Source: AC-69 sp035701505 | Lineage (GTDB): Bacteria; Actinomycetota; UBA4738; HRBIN12 | Direction: 5' to 3' | Assembly (NCBI GenBank): GCA_035701505.1 | Contig: DASSSA010000049.1 | Span: forward strand, 1 to 41,513 | DNA: 41,513 nucleotides | Shown: positions 29,838-39,115 of the stretch, in pieces | How positions within the stretch are numbered: the first letter of the stretch is position 1 | How the letters are laid out: each line of letters begins with the position of its first letter | The notes under the pieces: generated by a model | Told to the model about the DNA's origin: nothing | What the model saw: only the letters and a program-made list of their open reading frames with translations | Database searches by the model: none | Program-made: the position numbers and the translations under genes

Positions 29838-30887
29838 ATGGACCTCCAGGACGCTCGGCGCATCCTCGAGGAGGAACGCGAGCGGGGCCTGTCGATGATC
29901 GCCAGGGCCGATTCATCGGAGGCGCTCGAAACGGCCAAGGTGACGGTCCTGGGGCGAAAGTCACCGTTCAGCCAGGTCCAACGTTCGCTGGGCTCGTTCG
30001 GCCAGGAGGACCGCAAACGTCTGGGTATGGCGACGAACGAGCTGCGCGACGCCCTACAGGCGGCTGTGGACGAACGCAGACGCGTCTTGGCCGGCGTAGA
30101 GGAGGCTCGCCTGCTCGAGGGCGATTGGATCGACGTGACGCTTCCCGGCCGCAGGTTGCGGACGGGGTCGTTGCATCCCCTCACGATCGTCGAGGAGGAG
30201 ATGGTCGGCATCTTCACCCGCATGGGCTACCGCGTGGAGGAAGGCCCGGAGATCGAGGACGAATGGCACAACTTCGAGGCCCTCAACATCCCGCCCGACC
30301 ACCCGGCTCGGACCATGAAGGACTCGCTATACGTCGACATCCCCGGGTTGCTCCTTCGCACCGAGACCTCCGCCGTACAGATCCGGACGATGGAGTCACA
30401 GGACCCCCCGGTGTACATCGTCGCGCCCGGGCGCACCTATCGGCGCGAGGCCGTGGACCCCACGCACCTCTCGGTGTTCCACCAGGTTGAGGGACTGACC
30501 GTGGACGAGGGGATCTCGTTCGCCGACCTCAAGGGGACGCTCGAGACCTTCGCCCGCGCCCTGTTCGGCCCGGACCGCAGGATCCGGATGAACCCCGACT
30601 ACTTCCCGTTCGTCGAGCCCGGATGCCAGGTGGCCGTGTCGTGCTTCAAGTGCGACGGCTCCGGCTGCGCGGTGTGCGGCAATGGCTGGATCGAGCTTCT
30701 GGGGGCGGGCATGGTGCATCCCAAGGTCCTGGAGAACTGTGGGATCGACGCCGAGCGATACACGGGGTTCGCGTTCGGCATCGGGGTCGAACGGGTGGCC
30801 ATGGTTCGCTACGGCGTCTCCGACATGCGGCTGTTCGTGGAGGGCGACGTCCGGTTCCTCCGGCAGTTCCAGGGAGCCGGGGTATGA
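29838..30887 (+). CDS. pheS: Phenylalanyl-tRNA synthetase alpha subunit
   Basis: 349 residues. An N-terminal coiled-coil (about 1-90) is followed by the class II core: HPLTIVEEEM, EIEDEWHNFEALNIPPDHPAR (motif 2 region), LLRTETSAVQIR, FHQVEGL and motif 3 GFAFGIGVERVAM. It carries the cysteine insert CFKCDGSGCAVCGNGW seen in many bacterial PheS. Active as an (alpha-beta)2 tetramer with PheT, encoded 4 nt downstream. Confidence 0.97.
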   Translation: MDLQDARRILEEERERGLSMIARADSSEALETAKVTVLGRKSPFSQVQRSLGSFGQEDRKRLGMATNELRDALQAAVDERRRVLAGVEEARLLEGDWIDVTLPGRRLRTGSLHPLTIVEEEMVGIFTRMGYRVEEGPEIEDEWHNFEALNIPPDHPARTMKDSLYVDIPGLLLRTETSAVQIRTMESQDPPVYIVAPGRTYRREAVDPTHLSVFHQVEGLTVDEGISFADLKGTLETFARALFGPDRRIRMNPDYFPFVEPGCQVAVSCFKCDGSGCAVCGNGWIELLGAGMVHPKVLENCGIDAERYTGFAFGIGVERVAMVRYGVSDMRLFVEGDVRFLRQFQGAGV

Positions 30888-30891
30888 AGCC

Positions 30892-33270
30892 GTGAAGGTC
30901 GTCGTCTCGTGGGTGAAGGAGTACTGCCCCTCCGACCTCACTCCCGAGGAGCTGGCCGAGCTCCTCACGTCCAAGGGCGCCGAGGTGGAAGGGATCGAAC
31001 GGCCCTGGGACCGGCTGAGGGGGGTGGTGGTGGCCCGGGTGCTGGAGGTGCGTGACCATCCGAACTCGGACACCCTGTGCCTGGCCCGGGTGTCGACCGG
31101 CGACGCGGAACGCGGGGTCGTCGTGGGCGTCCGGAACATGAAGCCGGCCGACCTCGTGCCACTCGCCGGGCCGGGGGCCACCGTGCCCGCGCTGCCCGAG
31201 CCCCTTTCGGCCCGGAAGATCCGCGGCATCGTCTCCGACGGGATGCTCTGCTCCCCGTGGGAGCTCGGGATCACCACCGAACACACCGGGATCCTGGTCA
31301 TCCCCGACGAATTGGAGCCGGGGACGGATTTCAAGCAGGCGTACGGCCTGGACGAGTCGGTGCTCGACATCGAGGTCACGCCGAACCGTCCGGACTTCCT
31401 GTCGGTCATCGGGATCGCCCGGGAGATTTCGGCGGCGACGGGCGTGCCGCTTCGGATGCCGGACGTCGCGTTCGAGGAAGACGACGAGAAGGTCGACGAG
31501 GTGGCAACGGTCGAGATCCTCGATCTCGATCGATGCCCGCGGTACCTGGCGCGCATCGTTCGGGGGATCGCCCACTCGCCGTCACCGATCCGGGTGCAGG
31601 CCCGGCTCACCGTGTCCGGGATGCGCCCCCTCTCGGCGGCCGTGGACGCCACCAACTACGCGATGCTCGAGATCGGACAGCCGCTCCACCCTTTCGACCT
31701 GAGCCGGCTGAAGGGGCCGGGCATCGTCGTCCGGCTAGCGGACGACGGGGAGCAGCTGGTGACACTCGACGGCGTGAAGCGGGCGTTCACCTCCGACGAT
31801 CTGCTGATCTGCGACACGGAGCGCCCGGTGGCGGTGGCCGGCCTGATGGGTGGTGCGGTGGCCGAGATGTCCGAGTCGACGGCCGACGTCCTGCTCGAGA
31901 GCGCTTGGTTCGAGCGTGGCGGGATCCAGCGGACCCGCCGGCGGATCGGCCTGTCCACCGAGGCATCGATGCGGTTCGAACGCGGCACGGACCCCGAGGC
32001 GGTGCCCCTCGGAGCGGACAGGGCGAGCCGGCTGATGGCCGAGTGGTGCGGAGGGCGCGTCCTGGCGGGGTCCGTGGAGGCAGGTGGAGCGCCAGAGCGT
32101 CGGCGCGTGTCGATGCGTCCCTCTCGCGCGGCGCTCGTGATCGGCTACCCGGTGTCGGCGACCGAGGCCGCCGCCGCGTTCGATCGACTGGGCATGCCCT
32201 GCGAGGTGGAGGACGAGGACCTCGTCGGCGTGGAGGTCCCCGGATACCGGGTCGACATCGAGCGTGAGGTTGACCTCATCGAGGAGGTCGTCCGGGTTCA
32301 GGGCTACGACCGGGTGGGCTCGACGGTCCCGCCCGTCCGTCAGGCGGGAGGGGTTCCCGCCGCGTACGGATTCCGGGCCCGGCTTCGCGGGTCGCTCCGC
32401 CGGTCCGGTCTCCGAGAGGTCCGCCTGCTGTCGTTCGCCTCCAAGGAGGACGTGGAGATGGCTGGGGGGGACGGTCCGATCCGGATCACGAACCCGCTCC
32501 AGGCCGATGAGTCCTACCTTCGAACCCGGCTCCTCCCCGGCTTGCTCAATGCCGTTCAGCGAAACGTGTACCGGCACGTGCGCGGTGTGGCCCTGTTCGA
32601 GGTGGGCACGGTGTTCCAGATGAAAGATGGCGCGGCCAACGAGCGATCATCACTTGCCCTGGCGATGACCGGCCCCGCATCCCAGTCCTGGGCCGAGCAG
32701 CCGAGGTCCTTCGACTTCTTCGACGCGAAGGGCGCACTCGAGGCCCTGCTCGACGACGCCGGGATCCGTGACTGGTCGATTGGTCCGCCGGCCGGGTGGC
32801 CTTTCCACCCCGCCCGGTCAGCCGCCATCCTCGGGGGCACCGAGGGCCTCGGCGTGGTTGGCGAGATCCACCCGAGCCTGGTCGAGCGGCTGGACCTCGG
32901 CGGCCGCGTGGCGGCCGCCGAGGTCGACGTCCAGGCTCTCATGGCCCGTTCATCACCGGAGATCGAGGTCCGCGACGTCCCCCGATTCCCGCCGGTTCGT
33001 CGGGACCTCGCCTTCGTGCTGGACGCGACCGTCCCCGCCGCTCCGGTGCAGGCCGCGCTCCGCGAGGTGGGCGGCGAACTGGTCGAGACCTGCCTGCTGT
33101 TCGACGTCTTCTCCGGGCCACCGCTTCCGGAGGACAAGAAGAGCCTCGCGTTCTCCATCGACCTTCGAGCACCCGACCGCACGCTCACCGACGACGAGGC
33201 CGACGCCGTGGCGCACAGGATCGCCGAGCACCTGGCATCCGAGTTCGGCGCTGAGCTCCGCGCCGGCTGA
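30892..33270 (+). CDS. pheT: Phenylalanyl-tRNA synthetase beta subunit
   Basis: 792 residues, the usual size. tRNA-binding OB domain near 40-150, B3/B4 editing region (HPFDLSRL, the DRLLICDTERPVAVAGLMGG-like segment), B5 near 400-475 and a C-terminal FDX-ACB domain (FPPVRRDLAFVLDATVPAA ... RAPDRTLTDDEADAVAHRI). GTG 30892 (MKVVVSWVKEYC) is preferred; earlier in-frame codons run into pheS. Confidence 0.96.
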   Translation: MKVVVSWVKEYCPSDLTPEELAELLTSKGAEVEGIERPWDRLRGVVVARVLEVRDHPNSDTLCLARVSTGDAERGVVVGVRNMKPADLVPLAGPGATVPALPEPLSARKIRGIVSDGMLCSPWELGITTEHTGILVIPDELEPGTDFKQAYGLDESVLDIEVTPNRPDFLSVIGIAREISAATGVPLRMPDVAFEEDDEKVDEVATVEILDLDRCPRYLARIVRGIAHSPSPIRVQARLTVSGMRPLSAAVDATNYAMLEIGQPLHPFDLSRLKGPGIVVRLADDGEQLVTLDGVKRAFTSDDLLICDTERPVAVAGLMGGAVAEMSESTADVLLESAWFERGGIQRTRRRIGLSTEASMRFERGTDPEAVPLGADRASRLMAEWCGGRVLAGSVEAGGAPERRRVSMRPSRAALVIGYPVSATEAAAAFDRLGMPCEVEDEDLVGVEVPGYRVDIEREVDLIEEVVRVQGYDRVGSTVPPVRQAGGVPAAYGFRARLRGSLRRSGLREVRLLSFASKEDVEMAGGDGPIRITNPLQADESYLRTRLLPGLLNAVQRNVYRHVRGVALFEVGTVFQMKDGAANERSSLALAMTGPASQSWAEQPRSFDFFDAKGALEALLDDAGIRDWSIGPPAGWPFHPARSAAILGGTEGLGVVGEIHPSLVERLDLGGRVAAAEVDVQALMARSSPEIEVRDVPRFPPVRRDLAFVLDATVPAAPVQAALREVGGELVETCLLFDVFSGPPLPEDKKSLAFSIDLRAPDRTLTDDEADAVAHRIAEHLASEFGAELRAG

Positions 33271-33309
33271 GAGCGACGGATCTCGTTCGCGGCGCCGGGA
33301 ACCCCCCGA

Positions 33310-33315
33310 TAGACT
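33310..33315 (+). promoter_or_regulatory. -10 box for a leaderless argF transcript
   Basis: TAGACT, then 7 nt, then the argF ATG (33323). A weak TTCGCG at 33286-33291 is 18 nt upstream. No Shine-Dalgarno sequence. Confidence 0.55.
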
Positions 33316-33322
33316 GCCGCGG

Positions 33323-34243
33323 ATGAAACGGGACTACCTGTCCGTCGACGATCTCACGCAGGAAGAGCTCATCGCCCTCCTCGACCTGGCCGCCAAGGTG
33401 AAGTCGGAGCCGGAGGGGTACGCAGGACGGCTCCACGGCAGGTCCGTGGCCATGGTCTTCGAGAAGCCGTCGACCCGGACCCGGGTCTCCTTCGAGGTGG
33501 CCGCCGCTTCAGCCGGAGCGCATCCGGTCGCGCTCTCCTCGGCCGAGCTCCAGCTCGGTCGAGGAGAGACCATCGAGGACACCGGCCGGGTGCTCTCCCG
33601 ATATGTGGACGCGGTCGTCCTGCGAACGTTCGAACAGGAACGCCTGGAGCTGCTTGCGGCGGCGTCCTCGATTCCGATCATCAACGCGCTCTCGGACTTC
33701 GAGCATCCCTGTCAATGCCTGGCCGACCTCCTGACCGTTCGCGAGATCAAGGGCGAGCTGAAGGGCCGGACGTTGGCGTACCTGGGCGACGGCAACAACG
33801 TGACCCACTCGCTCCTGCTCGGCTGCACGAAGGCCGGCATGCGCATCCGGGTGGCGACCCCTCCAGGCTTCGAGCCCATCCCGCAGGTCGTGCACCGAGC
33901 TCATGAGATCGCGACGCAGACCGACGGAGCGGTCGAGATGGTGCACGATCCGGCCGAGGCGTGCTCGGGGGCCGACGTGCTGTACACCGACGTGTGGGCC
34001 AGCATGGGGCAGGAAGGGGAAGCGGACGAACGGGCATTGGTGTTCCTCGCCTACCAGCTGAACGAACGGATGGTGAAGCTCGCGGCACCCGACGTGACCG
34101 TGCTGCACTGCCTGCCCGCTCATCGGGGCCAGGAGATCACCGACGAGGTCATCGACGGACCCCACTCGGCGGTGTGGGATCAGGCCGAGAACCGGATGCA
34201 CACGCAGAAGGCGTTGTTGCTGTTCCTGCTTGGCGTGGCCTGA
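33323..34243 (+). CDS. argF: Ornithine carbamoyltransferase
   Basis: 306 residues. Carbamoyl-phosphate loop STRTR (about 50-54, in KPSTRTRVSFE), the DFEHPCQCLADL motif, ornithine-binding DVWASMGQE and HCLPAHRGQEI near the C-terminus. It joins carbamoyl phosphate (from carAB, 25 kb away) to ornithine in arginine synthesis. It stands alone here; other arg genes, which accompany it in Mycobacterium, are absent. The closely related pyrB lacks the HCLPAHRG motif, which separates the two functions. Confidence 0.96.
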   Translation: MKRDYLSVDDLTQEELIALLDLAAKVKSEPEGYAGRLHGRSVAMVFEKPSTRTRVSFEVAAASAGAHPVALSSAELQLGRGETIEDTGRVLSRYVDAVVLRTFEQERLELLAAASSIPIINALSDFEHPCQCLADLLTVREIKGELKGRTLAYLGDGNNVTHSLLLGCTKAGMRIRVATPPGFEPIPQVVHRAHEIATQTDGAVEMVHDPAEACSGADVLYTDVWASMGQEGEADERALVFLAYQLNERMVKLAAPDVTVLHCLPAHRGQEITDEVIDGPHSAVWDQAENRMHTQKALLLFLLGVA

Positions 34244-34254
34244 AGTCACTTCGG

Positions 34255-34260
34255 TACCAT
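34255..34260 (+). promoter_or_regulatory. -10 box for a leaderless polX transcript
   Basis: TACCAT, then 6 nt, then the polX GTG (34267); TTGGCG at 34230-34235 is a possible -35 with a long (19-nt) spacer. Confidence 0.5.
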
Positions 34261-34266
34261 TCCCGG

Positions 34267-36000
34267 GTGCCCCGCGCGAACGATGCCGTGGAGGCCGTGC
34301 TGCTCGAGTACGCCGACCTCCTGTCGATCCTCACGGAGGAGCCACACCGACCTCGGTCCTACGAGAAGGCGGCCCGGGCGGTCGGCGGATACCCCGCGGA
34401 CATCACCGAGTTCGACGTCAAGCAGCTCCAGGCCATCCCCAATGTCGGTTCCTCCATCGCCGGGAAGATCCACGAGTTCCTCCAGACGGGTTCGATCGGG
34501 GCGCTGGAAGAGCTGCGAGCCCAGATCCCCCCAGGGGTCCGGGCGCTGACGGCCATCCCCGGCCTCGGCCCCAAGCGGGCCATGATCCTCTACGACCAGC
34601 TCGGCGTGGCTTCGATCGACGAGCTCCTGGCGGCCGTGAACGAGGGAAGGTTGGCCGAGATCAAGGGGTTCGGCAAGAGGACGGCCGACAACATTCTTCG
34701 TTCGATACAGCAGATGGGCTCATCCGAGCGCCGCGTGCTGGTGAGCGCGGCGCTCGACGTGGCGGAAGACCTTCTCCGCGAGCTGAACGAGCTGAAGGAG
34801 GTGCGCAGGGCGACCTATGCCGGCTCGCTTCGGCGGATGGCAGAGACCATCGGCGACGTCGACCTACTGGTCGCCAGCGCGAAGCCGGGCCCGGTCATGG
34901 ACCGGTTCGTGTCCCTGCCGGTCGTGGACCGGGTGATCGCCCACGGCGACGCGAAGTCGTCGGTGCTCACCGCGAGCGGCCTTCAGGTCGACCTCCGGGT
35001 GATCGCGGAGGAAGCGTGGGGGGCGGGCCTCATGTACTTCACCGGCTCGAAGGCCCACAACATCCGTCTTCGCGAGATGGCCATCCGCAAGGGGCTGCGA
35101 CTGAACGAGTACGGCCTGTTCCGGGTGAAGAGCGGGAAGCTCATCGTGGCGGAGACCGAGGAGGAGGTCTACGGGCGGCTGGGCCTGCCGTTCATCCCGC
35201 CGACGCTTCGCGAGGACCGTGGCGAGATCGAGGCCGCGCTGGCCGGCGAGCTCCCGAAGGTCCTCGAGCAGAAGGACATCAGGGGCGACCTCCACACCCA
35301 CACGAACCTCACCGACGGGTTGGCCCCCCTGGAGGAGATGCTCGAAGCGGCCGCGGCGATGCGGTACGCGTACTACGCGGTCACCGACCACGCGCCGCAG
35401 CTGTTCATGCAGCGGATGACCGATGAGAAGATGCTGGCCCAACGGGATCGGCTCGAGGCGCTCCAGGCGACCTACCCTTCGATGACGCTCATGCACGGCT
35501 CCGAGCTGAACATCGACCCCCAGGGGGGCGTGGACTGGCCCGAGGAGTTCCTGACGGGCTTCGACGTTCTGGTGGCGTCGGTGCACACGCACTTCAACCT
35601 GTCGAAGGACGAGATGACCCGGCGCATCGTCCGGGCGATGGAGAACCCATACGTGAACATCCTGGGGCACCCCACGGCTCGGCTCATCGGCAAGCGCCCT
35701 CCGATCGAGTTCGACCTGGAGGAGGTGTTCAGGGCCGCCGCCCGGACCGGCACGGCCCTGGAGGTGAACGGTTTCCCCGACCGGCTCGACCTGAAGGACG
35801 AGCACATCCTGTGGGCCCGGCGCCACGGCGTGAAGTTCGCCGTGGACACCGACTCCCACGCCTCGCTCCACCTTTCGCACATGCGGTTCGGCGTGGCCAC
35901 GGCGCAACGGGGTTGGTTGACCAAGGACGACGTCATCAACGCGTGGCCGCTGGCCAAGCTCCGGCGGTTCCTGGACAAGGGACGATCGACCGCCCGGTGA
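34267..36000 (+). CDS. polX: Family X DNA polymerase with C-terminal PHP domain
   Basis: 577 residues. N-terminal 8-kDa-like and HhH modules (about 1-130, AIPNVGSSIAGKI, IPGLGPKRAMILYDQ, IKGFGKRTADNI); the polymerase palm has catalytic aspartates in IGDVDLLVAS and LQVDLRVI, with the FTGSKAHNIRLREMA thumb. The PHP phosphoesterase (about 335-577) starts with RGDLHTHTNLTDG and has TDHAP, HGSELNI, ASVHTHF and DTDSHA metal residues. Such PolX-PHP proteins act in base-excision repair with 3'-end processing. Start GTG 34267 (MPRANDAVEAVLLEYAD). Its stop overlaps the mpg start, and that neighbour is a DNA glycosylase, so the pair forms a repair operon. Confidence 0.96.
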   Translation: MPRANDAVEAVLLEYADLLSILTEEPHRPRSYEKAARAVGGYPADITEFDVKQLQAIPNVGSSIAGKIHEFLQTGSIGALEELRAQIPPGVRALTAIPGLGPKRAMILYDQLGVASIDELLAAVNEGRLAEIKGFGKRTADNILRSIQQMGSSERRVLVSAALDVAEDLLRELNELKEVRRATYAGSLRRMAETIGDVDLLVASAKPGPVMDRFVSLPVVDRVIAHGDAKSSVLTASGLQVDLRVIAEEAWGAGLMYFTGSKAHNIRLREMAIRKGLRLNEYGLFRVKSGKLIVAETEEEVYGRLGLPFIPPTLREDRGEIEAALAGELPKVLEQKDIRGDLHTHTNLTDGLAPLEEMLEAAAAMRYAYYAVTDHAPQLFMQRMTDEKMLAQRDRLEALQATYPSMTLMHGSELNIDPQGGVDWPEEFLTGFDVLVASVHTHFNLSKDEMTRRIVRAMENPYVNILGHPTARLIGKRPPIEFDLEEVFRAAARTGTALEVNGFPDRLDLKDEHILWARRHGVKFAVDTDSHASLHLSHMRFGVATAQRGWLTKDDVINAWPLAKLRRFLDKGRSTAR

Positions 36001-36614
36001 GCCGTTCGACCCGGCGCCTGCCGCGATCGTTCTTCGCACGACCCTCCCCTGAGGTCGGGCCGGACCTCCTCGGCCGGATCCTCGTACGGAGGGTGGGCGA
36101 CGGACCGCTGCTGACCGCTCGCATCGTGGAGGCCGAGGCCTACCAGGAGGACGACCCCGCCAGCCACTCCTTCCGGGGTCGGACCAACCGGACCGAGGTG
36201 ATGTTCGGGCCTCCCGGCCATGCGTACGTGTACTTCACGTACGGCATGCATCACTGCATGAACGTCGTGACCGGCTCGATCGGGGAGGGGAGCGCCGTGC
36301 TCCTTCGGGCGGCCGAGCCGCTCGAGGGACTGGAGGAGATGGCCCGGCGCCGAGGAACGAACGACTCCCAGTCACTCTGCTCGGGCCCCGGCCGACTGTG
36401 CCAGGCGCTGGGCATCGACCGAGCGGAGAACGGGCTCGACCTGGTGCGTGGCCAGCACCTCTGGCTCCTCGACGGAGCCCCCGTGGCCCCTTCGAAGATC
36501 AGCGTCGGTTCCCGGGTGGGCATCACGAGCGGGACCGAACGTCCTTGGCGGTTCTCCGTGCGGGGGGATCGCTTCGTCTCGCGGGCCCGGCCGGCGGCGC
36601 CGGTCAGGGATTGA
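35997..36614 (+). CDS. mpg: DNA-3-methyladenine glycosylase (AAG/MPG family)
   Basis: 205 residues. RSFFARPSPEVGPDLLGRIL N-terminus, catalytic Glu region RIVEAEAYQEDDPASHSFRG, YVYFTYGMHHCMNVV, and SGPGRLCQALGI. It flips and excises alkylated purines, leaving abasic sites that PolX-type repair fills. Start GTG 35997 overlaps the polX stop (GTGA). The 3' end overlaps the convergent PBP gene by 11 nt. Confidence 0.95.
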   Translation: MSRSTRRLPRSFFARPSPEVGPDLLGRILVRRVGDGPLLTARIVEAEAYQEDDPASHSFRGRTNRTEVMFGPPGHAYVYFTYGMHHCMNVVTGSIGEGSAVLLRAAEPLEGLEEMARRRGTNDSQSLCSGPGRLCQALGIDRAENGLDLVRGQHLWLLDGAPVAPSKISVGSRVGITSGTERPWRFSVRGDRFVSRARPAAPVRD

Positions 36615-39060
36615 CGCTGATCGTGACCGTGGAGCCGACGGGGAGCTTGGTGCCGGCCGACGGGCTCTGGGCCCAGGCGGCATCCTTCTGATAGGCGCAT
36701 GCGGGGTCGACGGGGTCACACTCCTGCTCCTCCTGCACCGATACCTCGAACCCGGCATCTCGAAGGACAGCCCCCGCGGCTCCCTGGGTCATCCCAAGGA
36801 CGTTCGGCACGATGGTCCTCGACATCTTCTTCGACACGGTGAGGGTGACCGTGCTGGCCTGGAGGGCCTGCTGGCCCGCCTGAGGATCCTGGGCGATCAC
36901 CGTGCCCGCTCGCTGGTCGGACGGCGCGTAAACGACGTTCGCGGCGAAGCCGGCCGATCGGAGCAGGTCGATCGCCGTGCCCTCCCTCAGGCCGACGGCC
37001 GAGGGCACCGGAAGCGGTTGGTACGAGGTGGGCTGTTTGCACACCTTGAACCGGGGCTCGGTGCCGGTGATGAACGTCTGGATGTCGATGTTCTGCGGCG
37101 GCGTGTACGGATTGGCCAGACACCCCTGCGTCACGTCGATCCGAAGGGTCACGAACTGGACGTTCGACGTCGGGAACGGCTGCACCGGAAGGTTGCGGGT
37201 GGCGTTGACCATGAACGCCCGCCAGATCTGGGCGGGCCACGTACCCCCGTACACGCGGGAGATCCGCACGGTGGGATAGGCCATGGGCACCTGACCCTGC
37301 GGGAACCCCACCCACACCGCCGCCACGAGTTGAGGGACGGCCCCCACGAACCATGCGTCGCTGTAGTTCTGCGCGGTCCCGGTCTTGCCGATCTGGGGCC
37401 GGCCGATGTTCGCGGCGGCCCCCGTGCCGTACAGGACGACCTTCTGCAAGATCCCGTCGGCCACCGTGACGATGGCCGGGCTGACCACCTGCTTGGGTTT
37501 GGGGCGCGCCTGATACAGGACCCTGCCATCCGGATCGGTGATGCTGAGGACCGGCGTCGGGGCGACGTGGGCGCCGCCGTCGGCCAGCGTGCCGTAGGCC
37601 GACGCCATCTCGAGCGTGTTGACCTCGTTCGTGCCGATGACAGCCGAGGGAACTGGGTCGAGCTGACTCTTGGGGGAGGTTGTCCGAGTGCAGCACCGGA
37701 TGCCCATGCGCTTCGCCGTATCGACGACGCGCTCCGCCCCAAGATAGATGTCGCCGTCACCCACGGCCTTCTCGATGTTCACGTACGCGACGTTGACCGA
37801 GTTGACCGTGGCGCTCTCGAGCGAGATGTAACCGTACGTGGAGCCCTCGGCATTCCCCGGGGTCCACACCGTCCCGTCCGAGAGCGGGACGGCCACCGAG
37901 GAGCCGCTGAAATATTGGCTGGGAGAGATCCCGTGCTCCAGGGCGGCCACCAGGGTGAACGGCTTGAACGCCGACCCGGCCTGGCGTCCGGTGCTCCCGC
38001 CGGTGGCCAGGTTCACCTTGGCGAACCGATCCTTCGCATCCCAGTAGTTCCGGCCACCGACCATGGCCTTGATGAAGCCGGTCCGCGGATCGATCACCGT
38101 CATCGCCGCATAGGGGTCGCTGCGGTAGATGAGGATCGAGTGGACGGCCCGCTCCGCCTGTTCCTGGAGCCGGGGGACGATCGTGGTCTGGATCCGCAGG
38201 CCTCCCTTGAACAGGAGGTTGTATCGGTCCTGCACGGTCTTCCCGAACCTCGGGTTGGACAGGAACCACTGTTTGAAGTAGTCCACGAAGTACGGAGCCG
38301 GGTAATGCATCGTGCTCTGCCGCATCTGTAGGTTGATGGGACGTTGCACTGCGGTTGCGAACGCCCCCGGCTCGATCATCCCCAGCTCGCGCATCTGGGT
38401 GAGAACCTGGTTCCGCCGGGTGGTGGCCAGGTTCGGGCGGACCACCGGGTCGTAGTCCGCCGGTGCCGCGATGAGCCCGGCCAGCAGCGCGGCTTGCGCC
38501 AGCGACAGATCCGACGCGGCCCGCCCGAAGTAGGTCTCGGCGGCGGCCTGGATGCCATACGCGCCGTTACCGAAGTACACGGTGTTGAGGTACTTCGCCA
38601 GGATCTCGTCCTTGCTGAGCGTCTGTTCCAGCTGAAGGGCAAGGACCGCCTCCCGGATCTTCCGCGACAGTGACTGCTCGTCGCCGGTGTAGGCGTTCTT
38701 GACGTACTGCTGCGTGATGGTCGAGCCGCCCTCCACGATCCGTCCGGTGGTGGCGTCGACGTACGCTGCCCGGAGCAACGCCTTGACATCGATCCCGAGG
38801 TGGTCGTAGTAGCGCTTGTCCTCGATGGCCACCACGGCGTTGCGGATGTTCTCCGGGATCTTCGTCAGCGGGACGATCACGCGGTTCTGCTCGGCGTGCA
38901 GCGGGGTGATCATCGAGCCGTCCGAGGCGAACACGAACGAGGTCTGCGGGAGCGCCGGGGCCTTCGCCTGCTCCTGCGTCAGGTCGGGAAGGTTGCAGGC
39001 CGACGCGGTCAGAGCCGCCAAGACGAGCCCCAGCGCGAGCGACCGCCGGGAGGGGTTCAT
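36604..39060 (-). CDS. Class A penicillin-binding protein with two PASTA domains and a lipobox-like N-terminus
   Basis: 818 residues from ATG 39060. Residues 1-21 look like a secretion signal, and LTASAC (C22) resembles a lipobox, so anchoring by lipid rather than a transmembrane helix is possible. The glycosyltransferase domain (about 60-240) has AIEDKRYYDHLG with E80, and GGSTITQQYVKN (111-122). The transpeptidase domain (about 310-610) has SxxK (S363-K366, SAFK), SxN (S421-N423) and KTGT (559-562). Two C-terminal PASTA repeats (about 684-743 and 750-818) bind peptidoglycan or muropeptide-like ligands; an unusual cysteine pair (C781, C788) lies in the second. It polymerises and cross-links the cell wall. 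An upstream frame to 39228 overlaps tyrS and is not real. Confidence 0.95.
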   Translation of the reverse strand: MNPSRRSLALGLVLAALTASACNLPDLTQEQAKAPALPQTSFVFASDGSMITPLHAEQNRVIVPLTKIPENIRNAVVAIEDKRYYDHLGIDVKALLRAAYVDATTGRIVEGGSTITQQYVKNAYTGDEQSLSRKIREAVLALQLEQTLSKDEILAKYLNTVYFGNGAYGIQAAAETYFGRAASDLSLAQAALLAGLIAAPADYDPVVRPNLATTRRNQVLTQMRELGMIEPGAFATAVQRPINLQMRQSTMHYPAPYFVDYFKQWFLSNPRFGKTVQDRYNLLFKGGLRIQTTIVPRLQEQAERAVHSILIYRSDPYAAMTVIDPRTGFIKAMVGGRNYWDAKDRFAKVNLATGGSTGRQAGSAFKPFTLVAALEHGISPSQYFSGSSVAVPLSDGTVWTPGNAEGSTYGYISLESATVNSVNVAYVNIEKAVGDGDIYLGAERVVDTAKRMGIRCCTRTTSPKSQLDPVPSAVIGTNEVNTLEMASAYGTLADGGAHVAPTPVLSITDPDGRVLYQARPKPKQVVSPAIVTVADGILQKVVLYGTGAAANIGRPQIGKTGTAQNYSDAWFVGAVPQLVAAVWVGFPQGQVPMAYPTVRISRVYGGTWPAQIWRAFMVNATRNLPVQPFPTSNVQFVTLRIDVTQGCLANPYTPPQNIDIQTFITGTEPRFKVCKQPTSYQPLPVPSAVGLREGTAIDLLRSAGFAANVVYAPSDQRAGTVIAQDPQAGQQALQASTVTLTVSKKMSRTIVPNVLGMTQGAAGAVLRDAGFEVSVQEEQECDPVDPACAYQKDAAWAQSPSAGTKLPVGSTVTISVNP

Positions 39061-39069
39061 GGCCAACCA

Positions 39070-39075
39070 ATCATA
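39070..39075 (-). promoter_or_regulatory. -10 box of the PBP gene
   Basis: On the minus strand TATGAT reads 39075 to 39070, 9 nt before the ATG at 39060: a near-leaderless arrangement, back to back with the tyrS promoter in a 55-nt gap. Confidence 0.5.
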
Positions 39076-39099
39076 TCCACGGCCCTGTATCCGCACTGG

Positions 39100-39105
39100 T
39101 AGCAT
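39100..39105 (+). promoter_or_regulatory. -10 box close to the tyrS start
   Basis: TAGCAT, then 10 nt, then the tyrS ATG (39116). No T-box leader fits in the 55-nt gap, and no ribosome site is evident. Confidence 0.4.
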
Positions 39106-39115
39106 CGCGAATCCC

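Noticed and set aside
36448..38331. A 627-codon plus-strand frame
   Set aside because: Antisense to the penicillin-binding protein, low-complexity Arg/Gly/Asp-rich, no motif.
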